Source: Thamnidium elegans (Eukaryota > Mucoromycota > Mucoromycetes > Mucorales > Mucoraceae). From it: a stretch of 64,000 nt of DNA. The translations under genes and the position numbers were made by a program. The notes under the pieces are model-generated. The model saw only the letters and a list, made by a program, of their open reading frames with translations. It had not been told where the DNA came from and made no database searches. The DNA lies in NCBI GenBank assembly GCA_025201345.1, contig JAIXMG010000026.1:434001-498000 (forward strand), read 5' to 3'. Within the stretch, counting starts at the first letter, position 1. Each line of letters opens with the position of its first letter. Below, in pieces: positions 22,165 to 34,449 of this stretch.

Positions 22165-23769
22165 TTAATAAACACATTCAGGATCATGTAACTTCAACAA
22201 ATTAGATCCATCTTCCTTCTTTATATCATCATTAAAGACAGCATCTCGAGATAAACCGGATGCAGTCATTAAATTTGAAGCTACGCCTTCCAAACCCTTA
22301 TTTTCATGTTTTAAAACGTTGACAGCATGACCTACAATCAATAATCCAGGAGGTCTACTTCCACCGCAACTTTCCAATAACTGAACAATATTCGAAAGAC
22401 TTCCCCAAATGACACGTTGATCTTTACAACTAGCCCTTTCAACGATAGCACAAGGAATATCAGCTGGATATTGTTGAGTCGTCATTAAATCCTTTGTTAA
22501 AGCTTCTAAACGATGAATAGCCATTAAAAAGACATCTGTACGGTGTTGGTCAAAAGTAGGTAAAGGAGCAGAAGAATTTCGAGCACCGGTACCGGTAGTA
22601 ACCAAGAATTGAGAAGCAACGCCACGATGTGTTAAAGGAATCCCAGCTAAAAGGCCTGCAGCGACAGTAGAAGAAATACCAGGAATAACTCGAGGGACGA
22701 TACCATACTTGCGGAAAAACAAAACCTCTTCACCACCACGGCCAAACAAGTAAGGATCACCTTGCTTAAGACGTACAACATTTTTACCTTGCTTGATTGC
22801 CTTTAAAGCCATTTCATTAAACTCTTCTTGTGCAGCATCGGCATTACCGGGGAACTTACGAGCAATTTTCAGTTCGCAATCTACCAAGGCCACAACTTCA
22901 GCAGGAACAATTTTATCAGACAAAACCAAATCAGCGTTTTTGATTGCTTTGTACGCAGCCATAGTTAATAAGTCAGGATCACCAGTACCAGAGCCAACTA
23001 ATACAATACTACCCAAAGATGTTACTTTATCGCTTGTGAGTTGTGTTTTAGTAGGGGACACAGCAGATTCCAAACTTTCGTATCCTTCATCATGGTGGTA
23101 TGATTCTAATAACTCTTCCATGTCGCGGTCCGATAACTGAGCTAACCTTTCCATACTCCAATATTCACAAATTTGAGCTAACCATTTCATACGTCTTATA
23201 CCAGAAGCAGAGCTTGGGTCAGAAGCACGTACTTTCTTTCTTAAAACACCTACTCTATTAATAGCATCACCCAAATTTACAGGTAAACTAGAAGTGATAT
23301 GACGGCGAATACGACTTGATAATTTGGATGCTTGGCCATTCGTAGAAACAGCAATTTGAAGTGATTGGTCTCTGTAAGTTGAAGTCATAAAGAAATCAGA
23401 GAGTTCACTATGATCCGATACATTGACTGGGATTGCATGTTGACGTAATTGCTTGACGATTGATTCGTTCTCTTCTGAGGTTTGACAGATAAAGGCCAAT
23501 TCGAATTGATACCTTTGTAAAAGGACAGGATTAAATTCGGGAGTTAATAAAGTGACTTGATTCTGATCAACTCTGTATTGAAGTTCAGAGCACATAAATG
23601 TAGGGTTAGAAACTAAATATACTTTAGCGTCTGCTTCGAGGCAAGATAATACACGACTTGCTGCAATTGTATTTTCACCAATGACTAGAATATTTTTGTT
23701 TTTGGTTTGGAATGCCAACATGAGTGAAGCACCGCCTTGAGGTATAGGCACTCTAGGTTGAAAAGACAT
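22165..23769 (-). CDS. MET1: Siroheme synthase: uroporphyrinogen-III C-methyltransferase with dehydrogenase-like N-domain
   Basis: Makes precorrin-2 from uroporphyrinogen III with S-adenosylmethionine, the branch to siroheme for sulfite (and nitrite) reductase. Single exon, 534 aa. The N-terminal part (about 20-210) resembles the Met8/CysG dehydrogenase-ferrochelatase domain, but its dinucleotide loop reads VIGENTIAASR rather than the usual GxGxxA, so this half may be non-catalytic, as I recall for yeast Met1. The C-terminal part (about 250-500) is a full methyltransferase: LVGSGTGDPDLLTMAAYKAI, VVRLKQGDPYLFGRGGEE, VIPGISSTVAAGLLAGIPLT and PPGLLIVGHAV. Its domain order matches bacterial CysG and yeast Met1. 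Confidence 0.9.
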   Translation of the reverse strand: MSFQPRVPIPQGGASLMLAFQTKNKNILVIGENTIAASRVLSCLEADAKVYLVSNPTFMCSELQYRVDQNQVTLLTPEFNPVLLQRYQFELAFICQTSEENESIVKQLRQHAIPVNVSDHSELSDFFMTSTYRDQSLQIAVSTNGQASKLSSRIRRHITSSLPVNLGDAINRVGVLRKKVRASDPSSASGIRRMKWLAQICEYWSMERLAQLSDRDMEELLESYHHDEGYESLESAVSPTKTQLTSDKVTSLGSIVLVGSGTGDPDLLTMAAYKAIKNADLVLSDKIVPAEVVALVDCELKIARKFPGNADAAQEEFNEMALKAIKQGKNVVRLKQGDPYLFGRGGEEVLFFRKYGIVPRVIPGISSTVAAGLLAGIPLTHRGVASQFLVTTGTGARNSSAPLPTFDQHRTDVFLMAIHRLEALTKDLMTTQQYPADIPCAIVERASCKDQRVIWGSLSNIVQLLESCGGSRPPGLLIVGHAVNVLKHENKGLEGVASNLMTASGLSRDAVFNDDIKKEDGSNLLKLHDPECVY

Positions 23770-24207
23770 AGTTATAAAAAAAAAAAGAGTTGGGGGAGTG
23801 TGTAAAGATAATGTAATTGGTTTTTATACAATCGAAAGCACTGAGGATTATATAGTTTACATAAAAAAAATAACTCGCAAATCAGAATTATTGTTGATGT
23901 TGTCACTTGTATGCCCAATCACATTGTTTATTATGATTGGTTGCAAATTACGCAAATCTATGGCGTGCCCGTTTGTAATAATACATCTTTTTTTTTTTTT
24001 TTCCTAAAAAAAAATATATGGATTTATAACCTTATAATGTATTGCTCTTTTTTTATTGTATTTAAAAATTGTATCGCAATCCTGAGGGATTTTACATTGT
24101 CATTGTAATGGATACGGATGAAAAAAAAAAATATGATAAAAAAATAAAACGGAATGAAATATGATTGAGTGTAACGTAAAAAAATAAAAATAAAAAAGAT
24201 ATGCGAT
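23770..24207. other. Intergenic, upstream of MET1
   Basis: AT-rich with T and A tracts near 23987-24012. It holds the MET1 promoter (a G-rich GGGGGAG word at about 23793) and the 3' end of the acyltransferase gene. No gene seen. Confidence 0.5.
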
Positions 24208-25656
24208 TTAAGTAGCCGCATTTTTGAAAGTAAACGCAAGGTTCATTATTTTCTTCACCAGTAATAGATAAGGAACCAAAAAGACCCAAATATGAGCCAA
24301 ATCTAAGATTGAATTATTTCGAAGTTTAATTGGTACTTCAATAGTACGATCTTGAGGAGGGAATTGACCGTACTTATAGAAATGACCCATTAATTCATCT
24401 TTCTCAATCCATCTTTCGTGAACCCATTGATTAAACTCTTCCTCGGCTTTAGGGATACTACCAATCTTAAAACGACGCACTTGTACATGAATCTTTTTAG
24501 GAAAATGTTTAAAAAAGAAGATACTTTGGATCGTATAAACTTGTTCCGGTATTTCATTAGGCCCAACTCCAGAATATCCAATAGTGAAATCATACATATA
24601 TTCAACACTGTCATCTAAAGTTGTAGTGCAAAGTCTTAATCCTGTTGAACGAGGTAATAACGTATATCTATTATCTTTCTATTGATATTATAATAATTAG
24701 TTGCTATAGATACACACAGGCGTTTTTTTTTTTTTTTTTTTACTTACAAGATTGTTTTTCTCGGCAAATTCTTTTGATCTTTTACGTGTGCATGGTGATA
24801 CAACTATATATTTAAATTTAATTAGTTAAAATAGTGTTTTTGACTTTTTTCGCGTATAACATACCAGTGCCTTCAGGGAATAATACAAGCCACATGGGTT
24901 GATCACTCTTTTTTGATCTTTCCAAATTACTTTCGATTGTTTCTTGATCCAAAGCCAATTTTCTCTTTAAAAATATAAAGTCAAAGAATCTCATACCCTA
25001 AAGCAGAATAAAAGTTAAAAAAAATAGGGTGCTAATACGTAATTGTTTATCTTACCCTAAAAAAAAAAAAGTGTTAAATTCAGGTACAAACTTAGTATAT
25101 TTACAACTTACAATCCATAAACAGGTAAATTCTTTAAACTATGCTTCAATATAATCTTAACCACACCATGAGCACCAGCTAAATGAGCAATACACCAAAT
25201 ATAAATCCAATCGGCATAAATCTACTCAATTCTAATGTTACTAAACAGACATAAACACGCGTTAAAATATTTACTTACTTGATGATTAGCAACAGCTACA
25301 ATTCTCTTTGGGAATACTAAGCTTGTGATATCTCCAGTCTTGGAATCCTTTCGAACGATATCATCCAATTCACCACAACTTTGATCAAATGTCATAACGA
25401 TATCACTAGGCGCGAACCATTGTACTAAAGCTACCAAGTTCTGTGACCACATTCTCATTGTATACGAAATAAATTGGCGATACTTTTTAAACGAGAAAGG
25501 ATAGATAAATAATGAATAAAGTTGGGTAAACACTATACATGTTGACTGAAAGAATAAGCCAAAGTTTACAAATAAAATCTGTAGTATTGTGTGCGGTGAC
25601 CACCATGAGATTTTAGGTTTTATAGGCTGTGAGTTGGAGGTATTGTCGGTCGACAT
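24208..25656 (-). CDS. Lysophospholipid acyltransferase (PlsC family, LCLAT1/AGPAT5/Cst26-like)
   Basis: Membrane acyltransferase that adds a fatty acyl chain to a lysophospholipid, probably in the endoplasmic reticulum. Six coding segments: 25656..25279, 25221..25112, the single base 25056, 24997..24865, 24803..24748 and 24678..24208, giving 382 aa. The catalytic NHxxxxD appears as ANHQ|IYADWIYIW across the first intron, and the second block as VLFPEGTVVSPCTRKRS across another. A hydrophobic segment precedes the active site and another sits at the C-terminus. The join PVYGL|GMRFFDFIFLKR, conserved in this family, only works if a one-base exon G at 25056 is included. The N-terminal frame starts at a single plausible ATG. 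Confidence 0.85.
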
Positions 25657-28373
25657 TGTTATGGAAAGAGATGAAGAAGAAGAGGAAGAAGAAAAAAAAG
25701 GGGAGTGGGGGGTTAATGCTATACAGTTTGTATTTATTTTATTTTATTCCCCGTCCCTCGTGATAAAAAAATATTGTAACAACAAACACCAAGTGGTATC
25801 ATCCTCTTTATTATAAAGAATCACTATGAATAATAAACATAATCGAAAGTCCCCAATCACATGTCAATGTTAGAAAAATAGCAGCTTTTAAGCTATTGAC
25901 TTTATACGTGGCCCAATTGATAGTATGTATCATTATCATATGCTAATAATAGTGTTTTGTTTATATTTTTAGAAAGCCGCATGAATATATGTATTTTTTT
26001 ACCCCATTCGATTGAGTCCCACTTGACCTAAATCAAGCCAAACAACGTTTTTTTTTTTTTGAAGTCTTTTTTATGACCAAATTATACCAAACATCGTTCC
26101 AAGAGCGGGACCGCGCTATCATTACACTGTTTTCAGCACTTGGTTTGAAAAAATAGCTTGTCTTGGCTCCGAATGTTAATACCCAAGCTTCCGCCCCTCA
26201 AATTTTTTCCCAAAAACAGTAGGAAACTCTGCAATTCGGAAGACAAAAAAAAAAGCACTAAATTTAACTTGTCACTGTCCAAATTAAGTTATGGTACCTT
26301 CGTGGCTACCAGCCACATAAACTGATTAAAGTAATTGTATCTGTATTCATCTATGCACTCGATATAACTGATGGACTGGTTTTGCAAGATGATGTGTACA
26401 ACACTAGATAAGAAGGTCCCTTATGCATGTCTTATATGACTCATCATGGTCATCTTTGCTTTATCATTACTTAGAACCAGCAAAAGAGAGAAAGAGAGAG
26501 TAAATACCTTTATATATCAATCAATTGAACCCAATTAAATAAATGTTGTGTAGCCATTTATCTAAGAATTTCATAAGCAGTATTCTCAAATAGATGTAAA
26601 ATAATTAGATATGACGTTTTAATTTCATAATCCTAAAAATAAGGGATAAAGATAGAAAGAGAGAGAGAGGAAGGGAGAAAGAGAAAGTATATATGTGTGA
26701 CAAAAATGACGAAGATCGAGCGGTATTACGATAGTGTTAGTAACCCCAGTATTCACCGGAAAAGTGGCTGTGCTCACATCTAGATAGAGTGAAAGAGAAT
26801 GTGTGAGAGTGAGAAAAGAGGAAAGATGACAAAGACAAATAGTCTTAAATATAGCGAACCAGCGGCATCACTCGGATAAGATCTTTTATAGGTATACATA
26901 GATATTCAAAAACAGACGCGTGTGCATAGATTTCTGTAAAAAAAAGACCGTAGTGGTTAATATTTTACACAGCAAGTTACCTTTGAATAAAACAGATGAG
27001 CGCACCGTCTCACAAAAAGTAATCTATAATTATTGAATTTCAGCCATTGCATATTGTAAAGAAAAGATTTTCTTGTAATACAAAAAGAGTTTGGTCCATA
27101 TTCAATCGATATTTACTACTCCCACGTGTACAATGCTTTACTTATTTGTCCAGACTCTCTCTCTCTCTCTCTCTTTGTGTTTGTTATAGATTACATATAT
27201 GTCTTCTGACTCATTATTCTTCTCTCTAACTTGTCAATTGATGTCAATTGTAGTAAATCGAGTAATAAAAGGAGGACGTAAATAAATAAATTTATTTTAT
27301 AAAGTTTAATTTAATACAGATACGGATTGGTTCCAGTGTTAGATGATGACCTCCCATTCTTAATCACTCATGTCTACATTCAAACCAACAAATGGCAAGA
27401 TTCACGCGATAGAAAAATTTAATATATAAACAACAGGTTGTTTATATTCTATTTACGCAGTCAATTGATACCGTAGTAGTTCCAGTTTTTTTTTTTTTTC
27501 TCTCCGGAAAATCTCGTTAATAACGTGTCTTGGATGTGGCACGACAGGAAGAACTAGGAGTGCACCTTGGAAAATTCAGATTTAAATTCCTGATGCACAT
27601 AAAATAAAAAGATGATAGAGTTTCGTGTCTCTATCCGTGGAAAAACCCCAATAGAATATTCTGAAAGGGCGTACAAATAGAAGGGGCAAAGATACCTTAT
27701 AAAAATTACTTTTTACTGGACAGTTATGATCATCAAAATAGAAAAGGTCTAGCATAATTATGTTTACATGTAATAATAATAAACAAATCTCAATTGATAT
27801 ACATTTGTTTAATAATAATAATAATAAAAAAGGCTTGGTTCTTATACATGTATATATAAACAGGATATAATATTTTACGGCTATTTATTTACTTTTTTTC
27901 ATACGCGTATACAAATAAACGAATGACAGGATAAATAGGAATGAATCATTCGACATATTGTTTAATAAGAGAGTATGCAAAATTGAGAAAATACATCAAG
28001 TATGATTTTATAAAAATACTAAACCCTCGTGGTATAATTTCTACTGAAATATTCCAATTAAGGTATACTTGGTATCGTTACCCCCCGTTTCTTGAACATT
28101 TATAAATTAAAACCCGTAAAAAGATCGGGTCATTTTATATGTTATAGTGGGTAAAAGAGAAAGGGAGAGAGAAAATAAAAAATAAAAACTCGTGTATATA
28201 TGAACACTGAACTTTCTCTCTATGAACTGTAAAAAAAGGTATTCTATATCACAAATATAAGCCCAAAAAAAAAAAAAAAGATATTCTTGGTTTCGGAATT
28301 CTTTCTTATTTTCAAACCCACATGCAATAAAAGGGTATCCGACAAAAGTTAGCATATAATTGCGTCAATCTAC

Positions 28374-28409
<36 letters not shown>

Positions 28410-28706
28410 GTTTTTAACAAACTAGACGAGTTTTAGTATGTGTAACTAAACAAGTTGTACAAACCTATTCAAAATACTTAAAAAAGACAGGGTATCTAGA
28501 CCCAGAAATGCACACAACTGAACACACAGGCCCCCGTTACAGGAACTACCCAGGTACTACCTTAGGATCGTCTAAAGGTTACATAATGATATGAGACCAT
28601 CATCCATTTTTTTCATATATAAAGGACCTCTTTTTTTCTTTTTCATCGCTACGAATTTACACATTTCTTTTTTTTTTCTTCCTTGTAATATCCAAATAAA
28701 AAAAAA
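25657..28706. other. Intergenic 3-kb stretch, no gene seen
   Basis: Very AT-rich. Contains purine-rich GA runs (about 26480-26500 and 26655-26690), a CT run (27155-27175), T tracts (about 27487-27499 and 28378-28407) and the dispersed repeat at 26207-26238. Open frames are short and lack family signals. Confidence 0.55.
26207..26238 (+). repeat. Short dispersed repeat, copy B
   Basis: Second copy of the word at 18927-18958 (here with CAGTAGG instead of CAATAGG), in intergenic DNA about 550 bp upstream of the divergent acyltransferase gene. Confidence 0.6.
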
Positions 28707-29774
28707 ATGGACCCCCCTGATTCATTTGAAAAACAAATTGATTTACCCAACCTTGACTTTTATTCACCCTCTCCATACTCACCTTCTATAACTGAATCAT
28801 CTTCTTATTGCTCTTCCCCATCATCTATAAAAGATAATACATTACCTACTCATAGAATATATCCTCTTACATTAGAAAATGTTTCTAAAGTTGAATTAGC
28901 TGACCCATCTAATATGCCACTTGCTCGTTTTTGCAGTGAATTGGAAACACCCGAACCAATTTATAATATCAGCACTGGTTCAACTAGAAAAATGGTGCGT
29001 AAATTTCAACAAGATAAAGTTATTGAATCACCTCGTTTATTACCATTTCCTTATCACAATGATTCTTACTTTTTACCAACTGCTGAGCATGATTACCCCG
29101 GTGGATTTTCAGTAACGGATGGTTCCTCATCTATGGTAAGCTTATCTGTCTACACCACGGGTTCACGTCAACATTTGTCTAATAATTCAACAAATCCCAG
29201 CCTCTATCATCCTCAACAACGTGGGTACCAAAGACAACTGCTGTCATCGCCCTCAAAGTCACACTTTTATTCTAAAAAGAGATACGATGACGATACTTTG
29301 AGTAATTATAGCAATAAACGAAGAGCTATTAGTGTTACACCATCATCGCCTTCGACATTGCGAGAAGACACCATTGTTCCACAAAGAAAGCGCCGTAGTA
29401 ATAATAGATTTGCACTTAAATTTAAACAAAAATTACTTGGTTTCAAATCTTCCAATTCGACCATCTTGGAGTATAATAATAACAGTGCTCATTTACAACA
29501 TCCTTTATCTTCTTCTGCCTCTATTATTTCAAACACTGTGGTATTGACTACCAATAATACTACAACAAAGGTAAAGCAACAAAGATATGAATCATTACAA
29601 TATAATACTCCTCAACCAGTCAACAGTGCTTGGTATGAAAAACTCTGGAAGTTCATCAAACCTGCATCCCTTGTAAAAAAGGATAACAGATCTTCTACAT
29701 CAACAAAAGCTGTCTGGTACAGTCAATTCCGGTGTAATCCTCCTCCTCCAACAGGTATTACATTACTTTCTTAA
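28707..29774 (+). CDS. Uncharacterised Ser/Asn-rich protein
   Basis: Single-exon frame of 355 aa; the ATG follows an A-rich leader as in other genes here. I do not recognise a domain. The N-terminal half is Ser/Pro/Tyr-rich and probably disordered (PSPYSPSITESSSYCSSPSS at about 21-40). A basic cluster (PQRKRRSNNRFALKFKQKLL, about 224-243) could be a nuclear-localisation signal. The last 50 residues look more ordered, with WYEKLWKFIKPASL and KAVWYSQFRCNPPPP; I have the impression of similar tails in other Mucorales proteins. A regulatory or polarity protein is one possibility, not more. It stands alone between two empty regions. Confidence 0.65.
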   Translation: MDPPDSFEKQIDLPNLDFYSPSPYSPSITESSSYCSSPSSIKDNTLPTHRIYPLTLENVSKVELADPSNMPLARFCSELETPEPIYNISTGSTRKMVRKFQQDKVIESPRLLPFPYHNDSYFLPTAEHDYPGGFSVTDGSSSMVSLSVYTTGSRQHLSNNSTNPSLYHPQQRGYQRQLLSSPSKSHFYSKKRYDDDTLSNYSNKRRAISVTPSSPSTLREDTIVPQRKRRSNNRFALKFKQKLLGFKSSNSTILEYNNNSAHLQHPLSSSASIISNTVVLTTNNTTTKVKQQRYESLQYNTPQPVNSAWYEKLWKFIKPASLVKKDNRSSTSTKAVWYSQFRCNPPPPTGITLLS

Positions 29775-30441
29775 TTGTAATATCTCAACTTTACTTTATT
29801 TTGAAAAACGAAAAACTTTAATGGCTGGTACATTCGACATGTTATCACTTTTATTTTTTTATTTTTGTTCTATACACACACACACACACACACACAATCT
29901 CTCTCTCTTTTAAATTATATATTTCATTTGATCCGCTCTTGTATTACACTTTCGTTACCTTTCCTTTCATCCCCAAGACTATAATCACGACGTATTGCAT
30001 TCACATTATACACACTTATTTTATTTTCTTTACGCACCCTTTTTTTTTTATACCATACCATACATGGCCTTTTTTCTATATATAGTCTTTCCTCTTTCTC
30101 AAAAAAAAAATATATACATATCATTTATAATTTGTCAATAAATCATCATCATTTTTTTTCTAAACATAAAATCTTTTAAAAAAAAAAGAATCGGTATATC
30201 CTTTAATAGCCACTAATTAAAAAAGATGTCGCTCCTGCATGTGAGATTTAGAGAAGTACGAATAAATCATGTTTTAAACGCATGAGTTGTGCGGGATGAT
30301 ATTCAATGCACCCCTACATACCCTTCATCAATAACAATATGGATTTTCATATGTTCTTTGAGCGGCGTTTTCGGGAGATACATACTCTACTTTTCTCTGG
30401 TCGGTCCGACGACTTTTTTTGGCTGGGTATGACAGTCGTTC

Positions 30442-30479
<38 letters not shown>

Positions 30480-32420
30480 GGAAGATAGGAACGTGATATC
30501 TCAAAGTTGAAAAGCTGGTTTTTACTGTGGCTACAAAAAAATAAAATACAATAGGGGTTTATTTATGCAATACCAATTGATATATAATCCCATTAGAAAG
30601 CTCTATATGGTTATATTTTGATAAAATACGATTCATTAATATTTACAACTCTAAAATATCACCCAGAGTGGTAGTAAAAACGATGCCAGGCTATCAGATG
30701 ATTTACGATACGTAAACCTTTTTCTTTATCCTATTCGAATACATCTATCTCCATAACTAAATAAATAAAATTATAAGAGTGAATTTAATTACATACCACT
30801 TTCTTTTTATTTAGTTGAGAGGGTTCTTTCATCCGTGCTAATCTTTATTATATTTTAGGCTCTAGACAAGGTTTTATCATAGGCCTTTTTTTTTTAAAAA
30901 AAAAAGAAAAAAAAAAAAGCTAGAGATAAACTATTAGGTCTGAGTACAATTTATGGTGTTACGGTACATTGTGTAAATCATTTTTAACCACTACATTCAT
31001 CATAAAACGGTACACTTAATTTTTTTATGATAGCATAGTTATGCAATTAGATTTAGCGGATGGCCACAAAAAAATGCTATCTTTGTGTAATTTGAGTTAC
31101 ATATCTTAAAAATAATTAGTCTTAGGCCCATCGGATACGAGGCATTAACAAAGAAAAAATTTACAGAGCTTTTATTTATCTTTTAAAAAATATATAGTAG
31201 TTCATTTCATTTGTTAATATATACAGTAAAGTAGTTTCGTATATAAATGGGTAGTTGTCATTTTGTTTTGTTTTGTTTAAGTTTACACCTTTCTAAGAAA
31301 GGCAGCATATTTTTTAATAGAACAGAAAGAGATTTTTAGAACATGAAAATGGCGAAACTCTACAGAATCTCTGTTTTACAATATTACTATTTTAATCATT
31401 TAGACCGGCATATCCTTTCGAAGTATCAGATCCAATCTAGTTAACGTGTAAAAAAAAAGTGGAAGGAAATGTTTCCTTTAAAGAAATTTATTTCTCGCCT
31501 ATACAATTATATGAAATGAAGTATATTTATTTTTTGTTACATTAACCTTTTTCTCGCGCGTATTTTAGATTCTTTTTATTTTACATTCAGCTTATGTGGG
31601 ACATTTTGTATTATTATATAAATACTTTTTGTGTAATGAGACGGAAGCAAGGACCACATTTATTTTTTGGTTTAAAACCAAGAAAGAAAAAAAGTTACAC
31701 AGCCTATTGATCGACTCTGTGTATTGTTATTGAGCAAGAAGTATAACCTTATATACACATAGAAAGATAGAAACCTTATATGTGTAAACAATGTTTTGAT
31801 TTTTGATTTTTATAACATAAGCTAAAAACATATATGTAACGTGTCAAAAGTTTACAAGATGTATCATTTTATAATTAAAAAAGTATCAAGTGCCTTCTTG
31901 GTACCCCATTACTGATAGTGTGTCATACCCGATTACTTGTATCATTTATGTCTTGCCAAAGATGTATGTACTCAAAACATTCGCGTTAAATCAGGTAATA
32001 AAATCAAGTCCTGTTGCTGAATCTGATATTTTATTATAAATATCCTTCCGAGTTTTCTTGTACACCATCATCCAGAACTAATGTTCCGAGTACGTCGGTG
32101 ATACAATGTCAATCCCCCGTCCTTACCGAATTATGTCCAGACCTTCTACAAATGTGTACCGTGGATGTGTTTTGAAAAAAAAAAGTACAACAAGGAATAA
32201 AAAAAATATATACAAAAAAATAAAAGCGTTTTTTGAGCTTTTTGGAGTGACTTAAGGAATTAAGCCGTCACAGATCGTGACGTAATTATCAGGTCGAAGA
32301 CGCGGAGATTCATTGCTACTCGCGACACGTAAGTTACTTTTTTTACTTAGGGCATGCGTATTTCTTTTTTTATATATTTGAACTGTTCATTAAAAACCAA
32401 CTTTTATAAAACTATTCAAA
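29775..32420. other. Intergenic 2.6-kb stretch, no gene seen
   Basis: AT-rich, with an AC run (29872-29897), a T tract of about 30 nt (30449-30478) and several shorter tracts. The RPT1-proximal end carries an inverted repeat of TGACG half-sites (32266-32282). Confidence 0.55.
32266..32282. promoter_or_regulatory. Inverted TGACG half-sites upstream of RPT1
   Basis: CGTCAC and GTGACG are separated by 5 nt, about 140 bp before the RPT1 start; the right half extends to TGACGTAA, the CRE/ATF-type bZIP word. Regulation by a bZIP factor is an inference. Confidence 0.35.
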
Positions 32421-34189
32421 ATGCCTCCTAAAGCTGACTGGGAAAAATGTAACTTAAAAGACTTTTTATATATATATTACGCAAAGAGTTGACATTGTTC
32501 CTAATTTAACCTCTCTCTTTTTTTTTTTTTTTTTACTTGTAGACGATAAGAACGTGGAGGAGAAGGAAAAGGACGAAAAGATTGTTGGTAAGAGAGAAAA
32601 TGATGGAGGTGGAAACACTTGGGGAACTTATACTCATCTATTTTTCTAATAACTTTAGCTTTGGATGAAGGAGATATTAAACTTTTAACCACCTACGTAA
32701 CTATCAAAAGAGCAACACTTAAATTTTTATGCTCTCAACTTATGGAAAAAAAAAAACTTTTTGTATTATTATTATTATTATAGGGTTTAGGTCCTTACAC
32801 TAAGGAATTAAAGACTTTAGAGCAAGACATTAAAGATATTCAAAAGCGTGTCAATGAACATATTGGTAAAGGATTTATTTTATTCTTTTGAATTAGAATT
32901 ATGCAACTTTTTGGATGGGAAAACTTATTATTATTATACGTGTAGGTGTAAAGGAATCTGATACAGGTCTTGCTGCCCCTAACTTATGGGATATTCCTGC
33001 TGATAAACAAAGAATGCAAGAAGAACAACCTTTACAAGTTGCTCGTTGTACAAAGATTATTCAAGGAGAGAACAATGAAGATCCTAAATACGTTATTAAT
33101 GTCAAGCAGATTGCTAAATTTGTAGTTGAATTAGTTAGACATGTTTCTCCTACAGATATTGAAGAAGGCATGCGTGTTGGGTAATTGCAGAAATAGATTA
33201 CGTGTTTATAACATACTAATGTATTTTATTTTAGTGTTGATCGTACAAAATATCAAATTCAAATTCCTTTACCACCCAAGATTGATCCTTCAGTTACCAT
33301 GATGCAAGTTGAAGAGAAGCCTGATGTTACTTATAGTGATATTGGTGGTTGTAAAGAACAAATTGAACGTCTTTGTGAAGTTGTTGAGTTACCATTGTTA
33401 CAACCTGAACGATTTGTTAACCTTGGTATTGACCCTCCTAAAGGTGTCTTACTTTACGGTCCTCCTGGTACTGGTAAAACTCTTTGTGCACGTGCTGTAG
33501 CTAATAGAACTGATGCTACATTTATTCGTGTCATTGGTTCTGAACTTGTACAAAAGTATGTTGGTGAAGGTGCTCGTATGGTTCGTGAATTATTTGAAAT
33601 GGCACGTACAAAGAAGGCTTGTATTATCTTTTTTGATGAAATTGATGCTATTGGTGGAGCTCGTTTTGATGATGGTGCAGGTGGCGATAATGAAGTTCAA
33701 CGTACTATGTTGGAATTGATTAATCAATTAGATGGTTTTGATCCTAGAGGTAATATTAAGGTATTGATGGCTACAAACAGACCAGATACCTTGGATCCTG
33801 CTCTTTTAAGACCTGGTCGTTTAGATCGTCGTGTTGAATTTGGTTTACCTGATTTAGAAGGTCGTGCTCATATTATGAAGATTCATGCAAAGAGTATGAG
33901 TGTAGATCGTGATATTCGTTATGAATTAATTGCTAGATTATGTCCTAATGCTACTGGTGCTGAATTAAGAAGTGTGTGTACTGAAGCCGGTATGTTTGCT
34001 ATTCGCGCAAGAAGAAAGGTTGCTACTGAAAAGGACTTTTTGGAATCTGTTAATAAGGTCATCAAGGGTTATCAAAAGTTCTCCAGTACTCCCAAGGTAA
34101 ATTTATTAATATTCTTTATTAACTTTTTTTGTTTGTTAATTTTTTTGTTTGTTAACTTTTCTTTCTTATAGTATCTCATGTGGAATTAA
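32421..34189 (+). CDS. RPT1: 26S proteasome regulatory ATPase subunit Rpt1 (PSMC2)
   Basis: One of the six AAA ATPases in the base of the 19S regulatory particle, which unfolds ubiquitinated proteins. Seven exons (32421-32448, 32543-32587, 32659-32696, 32784-32865, 32946-33180, 33235-34096, 34172-34189) join in frame to 435 aa, close to the usual length. The identity rests on Rpt1-specific blocks: [47 protein letters not shown] and [18 protein letters not shown]. The ATPase core has GPPGTGKT (Walker A), [12 protein letters not shown] (Walker B) and [20 protein letters not shown]. The last exon is only six codons and gives the YLMWN tail, where human Rpt1 ends YMTYN. Confidence 0.97.
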
Positions 34190-34449
34190 ATTTATATCTT
34201 CTTTGCCTTTTATATATAAAAAAAAAAAAATATCATTAAATAAAAAAGAAAAAAAAATAATAACCACCCATCTTTCTTTTTTTTATATATTGTATAAGAA
34301 AACGAGTAAATTGAAGCAAAAATCATTTTATTGAGTTTAATTAGATGAACGAGCTCATAAAACGTTGAAATAAATCAAGAGTATTATGAGGTATGATGCT
34401 TTGAGAGATATTATAATGTATACAATGAAGTGATGAAATAATTACTCCT

